Shown piece by piece: positions 1 through 7,708 of a stretch of DNA of 36,999 nucleotides. The position numbers were made by a program, and so were the translations under genes. Numbering within the stretch: position 1 is the stretch's first letter; each line of letters starts with the position of its first letter. The notes beneath the pieces are model-generated. The model was not told where the DNA came from, did no database searches, and worked only from the letters and a program-made list of their open reading frames with translations. This stretch comes from an uncultured Ectothiorhodospiraceae bacterium. Lineage in GTDB: Bacteria; Pseudomonadota; Gammaproteobacteria; Nitrococcales; Halorhodospiraceae. The stretch spans positions 1-36,999 of the forward strand of contig CAJXKI010000004.1 of the NCBI GenBank assembly GCA_913055765.1, written 5' to 3'.

Positions 1-436
<436 letters not shown>

Positions 437-610
437 AATCGCTTGCCATCGCATGATGGCGTTCGGCTCGGCGCAAGGCACTCTTGCAAGTACCTGCGTC
501 GAATTCTTCGACGCCGGCACAGCAACGCAAGCGCCCACACAAGCCATCCGATCCGTCTTGTTAAAGAGCTGCCGAGGCGGCCTTGGCCGCCCCGCTAAGC
601 GAGAATCGCT
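437..610 (-). other. rRNA operon leader with boxA and processing hairpins
   Basis: This untranslated stretch lies between the nearest rrn promoter and the 16S gene. It holds the boxA sequence GCTCTTTAACAA (558-569 on the minus strand), close to the classic antitermination boxA. It also has a perfect 7-bp hairpin with a 3-nt loop (497-513, CGTCGAA/TTCGACG) and a 6-bp hairpin (445-460, GCCATC/GATGGC) just upstream of the mature 5' end. Known rRNA leaders bind NusB-NusE at boxA and carry hairpins for antitermination or RNase III. The open frames seen here are chance frames, and no protein gene is supported. Confidence 0.8.
558..569 (-). promoter_or_regulatory. boxA antitermination element
   Basis: The minus strand reads GCTCTTTAACAA, matching the rrn boxA consensus TGCTCTTTAACA over eleven positions. 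It lies about 120 nt upstream of the 16S 5' end. boxA RNA is bound by NusB-NusE; nusB itself is in this window at 18291-18743. Confidence 0.85.
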
Positions 611-638
611 ATTCTACTGATCTCGCCTGAGCTGTCAA
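611..638 (-). promoter_or_regulatory. rrn promoter, proximal of three
   Basis: The minus strand carries TTGACA (633-638), a 16-nt spacer and TAGAAT (611-616), a near-consensus sigma-70 promoter. Predicted transcription starts near 604-606, about 170 nt before the 16S gene. The 16-nt spacer is shared with the two promoters behind it and is typical of growth-rate-controlled rrn promoters. Confidence 0.85.
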
Positions 639-654
639 ACCCCTGTCATCAGGG

Positions 655-691
655 CCCGCTGCTTGCGGCCAGCGGGGGCGGCTTCGCCGCC
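655..691 (-). other. Two adjacent hairpins between rrn promoters
   Basis: Two perfect inverted repeats lie side by side: CCCGCTG/CAGCGGG (655-661 with 670-676) and GGCGGC-TTC-GCCGCC (677-691). They sit in the transcribed leader from the two distal rrn promoters and upstream of the proximal one. There is no T-run, so a role in termination is doubtful; a leader RNA fold or boxB-like role is possible. Confidence 0.5.
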
Positions 692-705
692 GTCGGGACC
701 AGCTT

Positions 706-733
706 ATTTTACAGAACCGTGAAAGCCTGTCAA
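706..733 (-). promoter_or_regulatory. rrn promoter, middle of three
   Basis: The minus strand reads TTGACA (728-733), a 16-nt spacer and TAAAAT (706-711). The spacing is the same as in the proximal promoter, 95 bp away, and the hexamers are nearly the same. It drives toward the 16S gene. Confidence 0.82.
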
Positions 734-811
734 CACTGCCTGTGCCGCTCTCGGCTCCCGGTCCCTTCCGCCAGGGCCGCCGCCTGCCGGCCGCCCCGTC
801 GAGAGATGCGC

Positions 812-839
812 ATTCTACAAACTGCACTGAGCGGGTCAA
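812..839 (-). promoter_or_regulatory. rrn promoter, distal of three, overlapping the tyrS stop
   Basis: The minus strand reads TTGACC (834-839), a 16-nt spacer and TAGAAT (812-817). The TGA stop codon of tyrS (836-838) lies inside the -35 hexamer, so the coding sequence ends within the promoter. No terminator separates tyrS from the rrn operon; tyrS transcripts would read into the rRNA leader. Confidence 0.78.
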
Positions 840-2044
840 CCCTCATCCGCCCCCACGCGGGCGAAGCGGCGCTTGCCGACCTGCAGCAGGTGCGCCCCGC
901 CCGCCTCCAGCCGGGCCTTGGGGTCCTCGATCCGCTCACCGTCCACGCGGACAGCGCCCTGGCGGACCATGCGCATCCCCTCGGAGCTCGAGCCCACCAG
1001 GCCGGCCTCCTTGAGGGCGGCGGCGATGCCGATCCCGCCGTCCTCGTCGTAGGTCAGCGCGACACGAGGGGTATCCTCAGGCACGGCGCCGTGGCGGAAG
1101 CGAGCGACGAAGGCCTCGCGCGCGCGCTCGGCCGCCTGCCGACCCTGGAAGCGCTCGGCCAGCTCGAAGGCCAGGGCGTCCTTGGCGTCACGCGGGTTCA
1201 TGCCCGCCTCGCGGATGCGGCGCTGCATATCCTCGACCTCCGGCCAGGGGCGCAGGCTGAGCAGCTCGTAGTAGCGCCACATCAGCTCGTCGGAGATGGA
1301 CATCAGCTTGCCGTAGATCTCCTCCGCCGACTCCTTCACCCCGACGTAGTTGCCCTGGGACTTCGACATCTTCTTGTGGCCGTCGAGGCCGACGAGCAGC
1401 GGCATGGTCAGCACCGTCTGCGGCCGTTGGCTATACTGGCGCTGGAGCTCGCGGCCGACGAGGAGGTTGAAGCGCTGGTCCGTACCGCCGAGCTCGAAGT
1501 CGGCCTCCAGGGCCACTGAGTCGTAGCCCTGGATCAGCGGATAGAGGAACTCGTGGATGGCGATGGACGAGCCGCCGTGGTAGCGCTGATGGAAGTCGTC
1601 CCGCTCCAGCATCCGCGCCACCGTGTAGCGGGAGGCGAGCTGGATCAGGTCGGCTGCCTGCATGCTGCCCATCCATGCGGAGTTGAACACCAGCCGGGTG
1701 CGCTCCGGGTCGAGGATGGTGTAGATCTGCTCCTCGTAGGTCTGCGCGTTCTGGCGCACCTCCTCGGGGGTCAGCGCCGGCCGGGTGGCGCTCTTGCCGC
1801 TGGGATCGCCGATGGTGCCGGTGAAGTCCCCGATGAGGAAGACCACCTCATGGCCGAGGGCCTGGAACTGGCGGAGCTTGTTGATCAGCACGGTGTGGCC
1901 GAGGTGGAGGTCCGGCGCCGTCGGATCGAAGCCCGCCTTGATCCGCAGGCGCTTGCCGGAGCGCAGCCGCTCGGCGAGCTCCTCCTCCGGGATGACCTCC
2001 TCCGCGCCGCGCCGGATCATCGCTAGTGGGTCTTCCGCTGTCAT
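836..2044 (-). CDS. tyrS: Tyrosyl-tRNA synthetase
   Basis: This cytoplasmic class I aminoacyl-tRNA synthetase charges tRNA-Tyr with tyrosine using ATP. The 402-residue product has the Rossmann catalytic core with the HIGH-type motif HLGH (residues 47-50) and KMSKS (225-229), and a C-terminal S4 RNA-binding domain (about 340-400). The length is normal for the bacterial family. It starts at ATG 2044 and is divergent from the M23 peptidase gene. A TACAAT -10-like hexamer (2081-2086, minus) lies upstream, but no good -35 accompanies it. The stop codon is inside the distal rrn promoter, so tyrosine charging and rRNA supply are physically adjacent on the same strand. Confidence 0.97.
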   Translation of the reverse strand: MTAEDPLAMIRRGAEEVIPEEELAERLRSGKRLRIKAGFDPTAPDLHLGHTVLINKLRQFQALGHEVVFLIGDFTGTIGDPSGKSATRPALTPEEVRQNAQTYEEQIYTILDPERTRLVFNSAWMGSMQAADLIQLASRYTVARMLERDDFHQRYHGGSSIAIHEFLYPLIQGYDSVALEADFELGGTDQRFNLLVGRELQRQYSQRPQTVLTMPLLVGLDGHKKMSKSQGNYVGVKESAEEIYGKLMSISDELMWRYYELLSLRPWPEVEDMQRRIREAGMNPRDAKDALAFELAERFQGRQAAERAREAFVARFRHGAVPEDTPRVALTYDEDGGIGIAAALKEAGLVGSSSEGMRMVRQGAVRVDGERIEDPKARLEAGGAHLLQVGKRRFARVGADEG

Positions 2045-2191
2045 GGCTCGCCCCTTAGCCGTCTCGCTATGGAATCGCGTATTGTATCGTAGCCCCGACG
2101 GTCCAGCAGGACCCGGCGCGAGGATCTACGGCCGCGGCCACCCTCCCGCGCACAGGGGTGACCGCCCACGCCGCCTACGGGAGCACGAGCG

Positions 2192-3733
2192 TTGAAGAGC
2201 AGGCTTACAGACCTCGACCTCAAGAGCCCCGCACGCGGCCGCCGGCGTGCGTCCCGGCGGCGGTTGCCCCTGCTCGCGGCCGCCCTAGGGGTGGCCGGCG
2301 CCGCCGCGGCGCTGGCCTGGCTCGGCACCCGCGACGGGCCAACCCCCGAGCAGGCGGCCCGCACCGAGGATGGCGCCCCTGCCGAGGATGGCGCCCCTGC
2401 CGAGGATGGCGCCCCCGCCGCGCAGCCGGAGCCGGTGCCTACCCCCCTGAGCACCCTGCCCGCGCCACTGGCGACGATCGCCCCCCTGCCCTGGGAGGCC
2501 GCGCCGACCGAGCCTGGCCGCGCCCCCGAGGGCAGCGGTGATCGCGCCGCCGGCCAGCCGGCCCAGGCGGACGGGGCGACGCCATCGCCGGGGCAGGCAG
2601 CGTCGCCGGAGGCCGACCTGGAGCGGGAGGCGGTGGAGGTACGCGCCGGCGACAGCCTCTCCCGCATCCTCGACCGCGCTGGCCACTCGGCCGCCGATGT
2701 TGCTCGGCTCCTCGAGGCCGGCGAGGAGGCGGAGGCCCTCACCCGGCTGCGCCCCGGCGACACCCTGACCCTGCTCCAAGACGCGCAGGGGGAGCTGGCC
2801 GGCGTCCACTACCCGGTCGATGCCGAGCAGGAGCTCCGCATCGAGCGCGAGTCCGGCGCCTTCCAGGCCGAGCTGGTGCCCCGCGAGCTGGAGCGTGAGA
2901 TGGCGCACGCCAAGGGCGAGGTGGCAGGCTCGCTGTACCGCTCCGCCCGCCAGGCCGGGCTCAGCGACCGGCTGGTCATGGAGCTGGCCCGCGTCCTCGA
3001 CGGCGATATCGACCTGGGCAAGGACCTGCGCGCCGGGGACACCTTCTCCGTGCTCTATGAGCAGGCGCGCGCCCCGTCGGGCGAGCTCCTGCGCACCCGG
3101 CTCAAGGCGGTGCGCCTGGATGCCACCGGCAAGACCCTGGAGGCCGTCCGCTTCGCCCCCCCGGACGGGGAGGCGAACTTCTACGCCCCGGACGGCACCA
3201 GCCTGACACGGACCTTCGATCGCTACCCGGTGGACTTCCAGCGCATCAGCTCGCCGTTCGACCGCAACCGCCGGCACCCCATCCTCGGAGTGCGCCGCCC
3301 GCACCTAGGCGTGGACCTCGCCGCCGCTGCCGGGACCCCTGTCCACGCCGCCAGCGGGGGCCGGGTCACGGAGCGCACCCGCAAGGACGGCTACGGCCGC
3401 GTGGTCACCGTGCGCCACGGTGACCGCTACCGGACGCGCTACGCCCACCTCTCCCGCTACGCCCAGGGCCTGCGCGCGGGCGAGCGGGTCGAGCGCGGCG
3501 AGGTCATCGGCTACGTCGGCAGCAGCGGTATGTCCACCGGCCCTCACCTGCACTACGAGCTCATCATCAACGGCCGCCACCGCAACCCGGTGACCGCCGA
3601 GCTGCCCCGGGCCGAGCCCCTCCCCGAGGAGCACCGGGCGGCGTTCGAGGAGCACGCCGACAACCTCCTCGCCGTGCTGCGCGGCGAGGCGGACCGCGTC
3701 CGCCTCGCCGCGAGGCAGGACGAGGAGCCTTGA
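2192..3733 (+). CDS. M23 family murein endopeptidase (MepM/YebA-like)
   Basis: This is a probable periplasmic D,D-endopeptidase that cuts peptidoglycan cross-links. The 513-residue product has a basic N-terminus followed by one transmembrane or signal-anchor helix (about residues 22-45). A Pro/Ala/Glu-rich spacer with a short tandem repeat follows, then an OapA/LysM-like region (about 147-200) and a C-terminal LytM domain. The zinc ligands are visible as HLGVD (His371, Asp375) and HLHYE (His452, His454). The start is TTG 2192, with GGAG 8 nt upstream. Its TGA stop overlaps the TTG start of anmK (TTGA), so the two are probably translated together, joining wall opening with muropeptide recycling. 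It could be named mepM, but the symbol is left open. Confidence 0.9.
   Translation: MKSRLTDLDLKSPARGRRRASRRRLPLLAAALGVAGAAAALAWLGTRDGPTPEQAARTEDGAPAEDGAPAEDGAPAAQPEPVPTPLSTLPAPLATIAPLPWEAAPTEPGRAPEGSGDRAAGQPAQADGATPSPGQAASPEADLEREAVEVRAGDSLSRILDRAGHSAADVARLLEAGEEAEALTRLRPGDTLTLLQDAQGELAGVHYPVDAEQELRIERESGAFQAELVPRELEREMAHAKGEVAGSLYRSARQAGLSDRLVMELARVLDGDIDLGKDLRAGDTFSVLYEQARAPSGELLRTRLKAVRLDATGKTLEAVRFAPPDGEANFYAPDGTSLTRTFDRYPVDFQRISSPFDRNRRHPILGVRRPHLGVDLAAAAGTPVHAASGGRVTERTRKDGYGRVVTVRHGDRYRTRYAHLSRYAQGLRAGERVERGEVIGYVGSSGMSTGPHLHYELIINGRHRNPVTAELPRAEPLPEEHRAAFEEHADNLLAVLRGEADRVRLAARQDEEP
2366..2419 (+). repeat. Three 18-bp tandem repeats within the M23 peptidase gene
   Basis: The unit GAGGATGGCGCCCCTGCC occurs three times head to tail (2366-2383, 2384-2401, 2402-2419); the third copy differs by one base. 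It encodes EDGAPA three times in the flexible linker after the membrane anchor. Units divisible by three allow the linker length to change without a frameshift. Confidence 0.93.
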
Positions 3734-4842
3734 GGGACGCTGCCGCCGGCCTGTTCCTGGGGCTCATCTCCGGGACGAGCGCCGACGGCGTCGACGGGGC
3801 GCTCGTTGACCTGGGCCCTGACGGCAGGCTCCGCGCCGTGGCGGATCGCACCTGCCTGCCCCTGGATGAGGACCTGCGCACGGCCGTCCACGCCGCCGGC
3901 GCGCACACCCTGCTGGCCGAGGCCTGCGCCCTGGACCGTCGCCTCGCCGAGGCCTTCGCCGAGGCGGCCCGGCGGCTCTACGCCCGCGCCCCGGAGACCC
4001 CGCCCGTCCGCGCCGTCGGCTGCCACGGGCAGACGGTCTGGCACCGCGCCGGGGACGCCGGCGACGGGGCCACGGTGCAGCTCGGCGACCCCAACCGGAT
4101 CGCCGCCTTGACCAGGCTGCCGGTAGTGGCGGACTTCCGCCGCGGCGACCTAGCCGAGGGCGGCCAGGGCGCGCCGCTGGCCCCGGCGTTCCACGCCCAC
4201 TGCTGGCACGATCCTAGCCGCGACCAGGCCGTGCTCAACCTCGGCGGGATCGCCAACCTCACGCTGATGCCGGCGGACGGCCCGGTTACAGGCTTCGACT
4301 GCGGCCCGGCGAACACCCTGCTCGACGCCTGGGCGCGCCGCCACCTGGGCACCCCGTACGACAATGGCGGTGCCTGGGCCGCCGGCGGCCGGGTGGACCA
4401 CGGCCTCCTGGCGCGCCTGCGCGCTGACCCGTACCTCCAGGCCCCGCCGCCGAAGAGCACGGGGCCGGAGCACTTCAGCCCGGCGTGGCTAGCCGCCCGC
4501 TGCCAGGGGGATGAGGCGCCGGCGGATGTCCAGGCGACCTTGGTGGAGCTGACCGCGGCCACGGTCGCCGAGGCGCTGGTGGCCTGGGGCCCGGCAGGGT
4601 GCGAGCGGCTGTGGGTCTGCGGTGGCGGGGCGCACAACCCCTACCTGATGGCGCGCCTGCAGGCGTGGTGCAGCGGGATGGCGGTGGCGAGCACGGCCGC
4701 GCTCGGCGTCGACCCCGACGACGTCGAGGCGGCCGCCTTCGCCTGGCTCGCCTGGGCACGGCTCAACGGCGTAGCCGGCAATCTGCCCACGGTGACGGGC
4801 GCCGGCCGGGCGGCGGTGCTGGGCGGCATCTACGCGCCCTGA
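3730..4842 (+). CDS. anmK: Anhydro-N-acetylmuramic acid kinase
   Basis: AnmK phosphorylates 1,6-anhydro-N-acetylmuramic acid and opens its anhydro ring to give MurNAc-6-phosphate, part of cytosolic peptidoglycan recycling. The 370-residue product has the family's N-terminal signature GLISGTSADGVDGAL (about residues 10-24) and the ASKHA-fold motifs GFDCGPANTLLD and WVCGGGAHN. The length is normal. Translation starts at TTG 3730, overlapping the stop of the upstream M23 peptidase by four bases. A strong hairpin follows at 4890-4913. Confidence 0.95.
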   Translation: MRDAAAGLFLGLISGTSADGVDGALVDLGPDGRLRAVADRTCLPLDEDLRTAVHAAGAHTLLAEACALDRRLAEAFAEAARRLYARAPETPPVRAVGCHGQTVWHRAGDAGDGATVQLGDPNRIAALTRLPVVADFRRGDLAEGGQGAPLAPAFHAHCWHDPSRDQAVLNLGGIANLTLMPADGPVTGFDCGPANTLLDAWARRHLGTPYDNGGAWAAGGRVDHGLLARLRADPYLQAPPPKSTGPEHFSPAWLAARCQGDEAPADVQATLVELTAATVAEALVAWGPAGCERLWVCGGGAHNPYLMARLQAWCSGMAVASTAALGVDPDDVEAAAFAWLAWARLNGVAGNLPTVTGAGRAAVLGGIYAP

Positions 4843-4889
4843 CCTGCACCGTAGGGCACCGCTGCGCGCGCGCCCTCGCTACCCGCGGG

Positions 4890-4913
4890 GGCGGCGGCCC
4901 TGCGGCCGCCGCC
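4890..4913. terminator. Bidirectional hairpin between anmK and erpA
   Basis: A perfect 10-bp stem (GGCGGCGGCC/GGCCGCCGCC) with loop CTGC lies between the convergent genes anmK and erpA. It has no T-tract on either side, so it would be a non-canonical terminator or an RNA 3' end protector. Confidence 0.55.
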
Positions 4914-4931
4914 GGCACGGGCTGACCTGGC

Positions 4932-5303
4932 TCAGACGCCGAACGAGGAGCCGCAGCCGCAGGTCGTGGTCGCGTTCGGGTTGCGGATGATGAACTGCTC
5001 GCCCTCGATGCCGCTGGCGAAGTCCACCTCCGCGCCCTGGAGATACAGCGCGCTCATGGGGTCGACGACGATCTGCACGCCGCGCTTGTCGATGACGACG
5101 TCCCCCTCCTCGGTGGTCTCGTCGAAGGTGAACCCGTACTGGAACCCCGCGCAGCCGCCGCCGCTGATGAATACCCGGAGCTTGAGGCCGGGGCTGTCCT
5201 CCTCCTCGATGAGCTCGCGAACCTTGTCCGCCGCGGCGTCGGTAAAGAGCAGCAGCTCCTCCTCGGCCGGCTTGTGCGTATCGGGCTCCGCCGTGGCGCT
5301 CAT
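4932..5303 (-). CDS. erpA: Iron-sulfur cluster insertion protein ErpA
   Basis: ErpA is an A-type carrier that delivers Fe-S clusters to target apoproteins such as the isoprenoid enzymes IspG and IspH. The 123-residue product contains the three conserved cysteines, one in [11 protein letters not shown] and two in the C-terminal CGCGSSF. A longer frame opens upstream, but ATG 5303 is chosen because GGAGGGA lies at the right distance and the protein then has the normal family length. It lies downstream of argC on the same strand with a 97-bp gap, and probably has its own promoter at 5368-5396. Confidence 0.95.
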   Translation of the reverse strand: MSATAEPDTHKPAEEELLLFTDAAADKVRELIEEEDSPGLKLRVFISGGGCAGFQYGFTFDETTEEGDVVIDKRGVQIVVDPMSALYLQGAEVDFASGIEGEQFIIRNPNATTTCGCGSSFGV

Positions 5304-5367
5304 GACTCGTCCCTCCGCAGGTGGTCTGGCGGGCCCCCTCGGGATACCCGCCCTGGATCGTACCTTG

Positions 5368-5396
5368 ATTCTGTCGCCGACCCCAGGCCGCGTCAA
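5368..5396 (-). promoter_or_regulatory. Probable erpA promoter
   Basis: The minus strand reads TTGACG (5391-5396), a 17-nt spacer and CAGAAT (5368-5373), five and four matches to the sigma-70 hexamers. It begins a few bases after the argC stop codon (5401-5403). No clear IscR-type operator was recognised next to it. Confidence 0.5.
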
Positions 5397-5400
5397 ACCG

Positions 5401-6435
5401 TCACGGGACGAAGGCCAGCCCCGTCAGCCCGGCCCGCTCGTCGAGCCCGCACATCAGGTTGGCGTTCTGCACCGCCTGCCCGGCAGCGCCCTTGTTGAGG
5501 TTGTCGATCACCGACATGATCACCGCCCGGTCCTCGCGGCCCGCCTGCTGCGCTATGCCGATGCGGCACTGGTTGGTGCCGCGGATCCAGCGCGTCTCCG
5601 GGTGCGCCCCGGCCTCGAGGAGCTCGACGAAGGGCTCCGCCGCGTAGCGCTCACGGTACAGGGCCTGGAGCGCCTCCAGCGGGCGGTCGACGCTGACGTG
5701 GAGGGTCGCCTGCATGCCACGGGTCATGGGCACCAGGTGCGGGACGAAGGTCAGGTCCACCGCCTCGCCGGCGGCCTCGTCGAGGCCCTGCTGGATCTCC
5801 GGGAGGTGGCGGTGGCCGGCGGCGCCGTAGGCCTTGAGGTTCTCGTTGGCCTCGCTGAACAGGGTGGCCAGCTTGACCGAGCGCCCGGCGCCGGAGAGCC
5901 CGGACTTGCAGTCCGCCACGACCGGCGCGCCGCCGTGGGCGCCGGCCTCGAGGAGCGGCAGCAGGCCGAGCCCCACGGCGGTGGGGTAGCAGCCCGGGTT
6001 GGCCACCAGGCGGGCCGTGCGCAGGGCCTCGCGATTGCGCTCCGGGAGGCCGTAGACCGCCTCGCCGAGCAGCTCGGGACAGCTGTGCGCCATGTCGTAC
6101 CACGCCTGCCAGGACTCGGCGTCGCGCAGCCGGAAGTCGGCGCCCAGGTCGATCACCCGGCAGCCGGCCTCGAGCAGCTCTGGCGCCGAGTCCATGGCGA
6201 CCCCGTTGGGGGTGGCGAAGAAGACGACATCGCAGCGGCTCAGGCGCTCCAGGTCCGGCGCCTGGAAGCGGCTCGCCACCACGCCCTCGAGGGCGGGCAC
6301 GAGCTCGTCCACCCGCGTGCCGGCCTCGGCCCGGGAGGTGATCTCCGCCAGCCGGAGCTCCGGGTGGTGGGCGACGATGCGCAGCAGCTCCATACCCGCG
6401 TAGCCGGTGCCGCCGACGATGCCTACTTCGATCAT
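5401..6435 (-). CDS. argC: N-acetyl-gamma-glutamyl-phosphate reductase
   Basis: ArgC catalyses the NADPH-dependent reduction of N-acetylglutamyl phosphate to the semialdehyde, the third step of arginine synthesis. The 344-residue protein begins with the NADP-binding glycine motif [10 protein letters not shown]. It carries the catalytic cysteine in ANPGCYPTA (Cys149) and the family HRHLPEI histidine. ATG 6435 is chosen over an upstream in-frame codon at 6465 because the glycine motif must be near the N-terminus. It is divergent from hemJ; no other arginine gene is in the window. Confidence 0.96.
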   Translation of the reverse strand: MIEVGIVGGTGYAGMELLRIVAHHPELRLAEITSRAEAGTRVDELVPALEGVVASRFQAPDLERLSRCDVVFFATPNGVAMDSAPELLEAGCRVIDLGADFRLRDAESWQAWYDMAHSCPELLGEAVYGLPERNREALRTARLVANPGCYPTAVGLGLLPLLEAGAHGGAPVVADCKSGLSGAGRSVKLATLFSEANENLKAYGAAGHRHLPEIQQGLDEAAGEAVDLTFVPHLVPMTRGMQATLHVSVDRPLEALQALYRERYAAEPFVELLEAGAHPETRWIRGTNQCRIGIAQQAGREDRAVIMSVIDNLNKGAAGQAVQNANLMCGLDERAGLTGLAFVP

Positions 6436-6540
6436 GGTCGTATCGCTCCAGTGCTTCCCGGGCAAGTGCGCTCGGTGGGGTCCCCGCCGAGGCGGGCCTA
6501 GGCCTACAATACGGCCGTTCCGTTGGCAGGAGGCTTAGCC

Positions 6541-6966
6541 GTGCTGTATCTCTGGATTCAAGCGTTCCACATCATCAGCATCGTGACCTGGTTCGCCGCG
6601 CTATTCTACCTGCCCCGGCTGTTCGTCTACCACGCCATGGCGGAGGACGAGATCAGCAACGAGCGCTTCAAGGTCATGGAGCGCAAGCTCTACCGGGGCA
6701 TCATGAACCCCAGCGCCATCGTGGCCGTGGGGATGGGGATCTGGATGCTGACGCTGTCGCCGGGGCTGCTCGACACCGGCTGGATGCTCACCAAGCTGGG
6801 CCTGGTCACTGCGCTCATCGCCTACCACCTCCTCTGCGGCCAGCTGCTCCAGGCCTTCGCGGACGACCGCAACGAGCGCTCGCACAAGTGGTACCGCGTG
6901 TTCAACGAGCTCCCCGTGCTGGTGCTCGTCCCCGTCGTCATCCTGGCGGTGGTCAAGCCGTTCTAG
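6541..6966 (+). CDS. hemJ: Protoporphyrinogen oxidase HemJ
   Basis: HemJ is the membrane-bound enzyme that oxidises protoporphyrinogen IX to protoporphyrin IX in heme (and, in phototrophs, bacteriochlorophyll) synthesis. The 141-residue product has four predicted transmembrane helices and conserved family features: His10 in the first helix, the YLPRLFVYH segment after it and the WYRVFNE segment near the C-terminus. GTG 6541 is preferred because AGGAGG (6528-6533) sits 7 nt upstream; a TTG at 6523 would place the ribosome site inside the gene. The stop is followed by strong hairpins shared with bfr. Confidence 0.93.
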   Translation: MLYLWIQAFHIISIVTWFAALFYLPRLFVYHAMAEDEISNERFKVMERKLYRGIMNPSAIVAVGMGIWMLTLSPGLLDTGWMLTKLGLVTALIAYHLLCGQLLQAFADDRNERSHKWYRVFNELPVLVLVPVVILAVVKPF

Positions 6967-6988
6967 CCGCTCACCGCCCCCCGGAGCA

Positions 6989-7028
6989 CAGGGCCCCGGC
7001 GCGCCTGCAGCGGCACGCCGGGGCCCTG
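6989..7028. terminator. Strong bidirectional hairpin between hemJ and bfr
   Basis: A perfect 13-bp inverted repeat (CAGGGCCCCGGCG, 6989-7001, with its complement at 7016-7028) encloses a 14-nt loop between two convergent genes. There is no T-run. Its position and strength suggest a two-way terminator or 3' end stabiliser. Confidence 0.65.
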
Positions 7029-7037
7029 GTCTCGCTC

Positions 7038-7059
7038 CCGTCCCGGACTACCGGGACGG
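7038..7059. terminator. Second hairpin between hemJ and bfr
   Basis: A perfect 9-bp stem CCGTCCCGG/CCGGGACGG with loop ACTA lies seven bases beyond the bfr stop codon. Together with the 13-bp hairpin it forms a tandem pair separating converging transcription units. Confidence 0.6.
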
Positions 7060-7065
7060 CACCGG

Positions 7066-7566
7066 TCAGCTCTCGCCGGCGGTCTCCTGGGCGACCTGCT
7101 CACCGCCCATGATCGAGCGCAGGTAGGGGACCTCGCCGAGCTTGTCCATCAGGGCGAGCTGGGTCTCCAGCCAGTCCTCGTGCTCCTCCTCGTCGGCGAT
7201 CAGGTCGGTGAACACCTGCCTCGAGGCGTAGTCCTGGACCGACTCGCAGTACGCCGCCGCCTCCCGGTAGAAGACGAGGCTGTCCTTCTCACCCTGCAGG
7301 TCCGCCTCCAGGAGCTCGCGGACATTGCTGCCTACGGGGATGTCGTAGGGCTGCATCTCCGGCGTACCCCCGAGGTAGAGGACCCGCTGGAGGAAGCGAT
7401 CGGCGTGCTCGCGCTCCTCCTGGGACTCCTCCTCCTCCTTGGCGCCGAGCTTGTCGAAGCCCCAGTCGTAGGCCAGCCGCGAGTGCAGGAAGTACTGATC
7501 GATGGCGGTGAGCTCCATGCGGAGCCCCTTCTTGAGGTACTCGATAACCTTGCTATCGCTTGCCAT
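7066..7566 (-). CDS. bfr: Bacterioferritin with Arg at the heme-ligand position
   Basis: This ferritin-like protein forms a 24-subunit shell that oxidises Fe(II) and stores Fe(III) mineral. The 166-residue product aligns with E. coli Bfr without gaps through position 57. It keeps the ferroxidase ligands Glu18, Tyr25, Glu51, His54, the glutamate equivalent to Glu94 (here Glu93) and the DEEEH segment carrying Glu127/His130 equivalents. The methionine that binds heme at the subunit interface (Met52) is Arg52 here. The protein is thus a ferroxidase subunit that probably cannot bind heme itself. Some bacteria pair such a subunit with a heme-binding partner; none is seen in this window. Start ATG 7566. 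Confidence 0.95.
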   Translation of the reverse strand: MASDSKVIEYLKKGLRMELTAIDQYFLHSRLAYDWGFDKLGAKEEEESQEEREHADRFLQRVLYLGGTPEMQPYDIPVGSNVRELLEADLQGEKDSLVFYREAAAYCESVQDYASRQVFTDLIADEEEHEDWLETQLALMDKLGEVPYLRSIMGGEQVAQETAGES

Positions 7567-7670
7567 GGTTCCCCCGTCGTTCCTTTGGTGTGGCTACCCG
7601 TGGAGTGTATCAGCGTCCGGGGCGCCATGCGGTGCAGGCCCTGTCACGGCTAGCGCCCACGGACACCCCC

Positions 7671-7700
7671 ATTAAAACTTAGAATAAATCTAAGTGTCAA
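7671..7700 (-). promoter_or_regulatory. bfr promoter with an inverted-repeat operator in the spacer
   Basis: The minus strand reads TTGACA (7695-7700), 18 nt, then TTTAAT (7671-7676), 105 nt before the bfr start. The spacer is filled by a perfect 7-bp inverted repeat, ACTTAGA-N5-TCTAAGT (7677-7695). The core TTAGA-N5-TCTAA resembles the 7-1-7 boxes of the Fur superfamily (PerR and Irr type). A repressor bound there would cover both hexamers. It is AT-rich in an otherwise GC-rich region. Because it also lies just after the ptsP stop, a weak terminator role is an alternative. Confidence 0.65.
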
Positions 7701-7708
7701 TTAAAAGA

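Noticed and set aside
2081..2090. Promoter elements between tyrS and the M23 peptidase gene
   Set aside because: TACAAT (minus) and TATCGT (plus) occur, but no -35 of acceptable quality was found for either direction.
4966..6501. Long plus-strand open frame (511 codons) across erpA and argC
   Set aside because: It is antisense to two clear genes. Long antisense frames are expected at this GC content, and the product has no recognisable domain.
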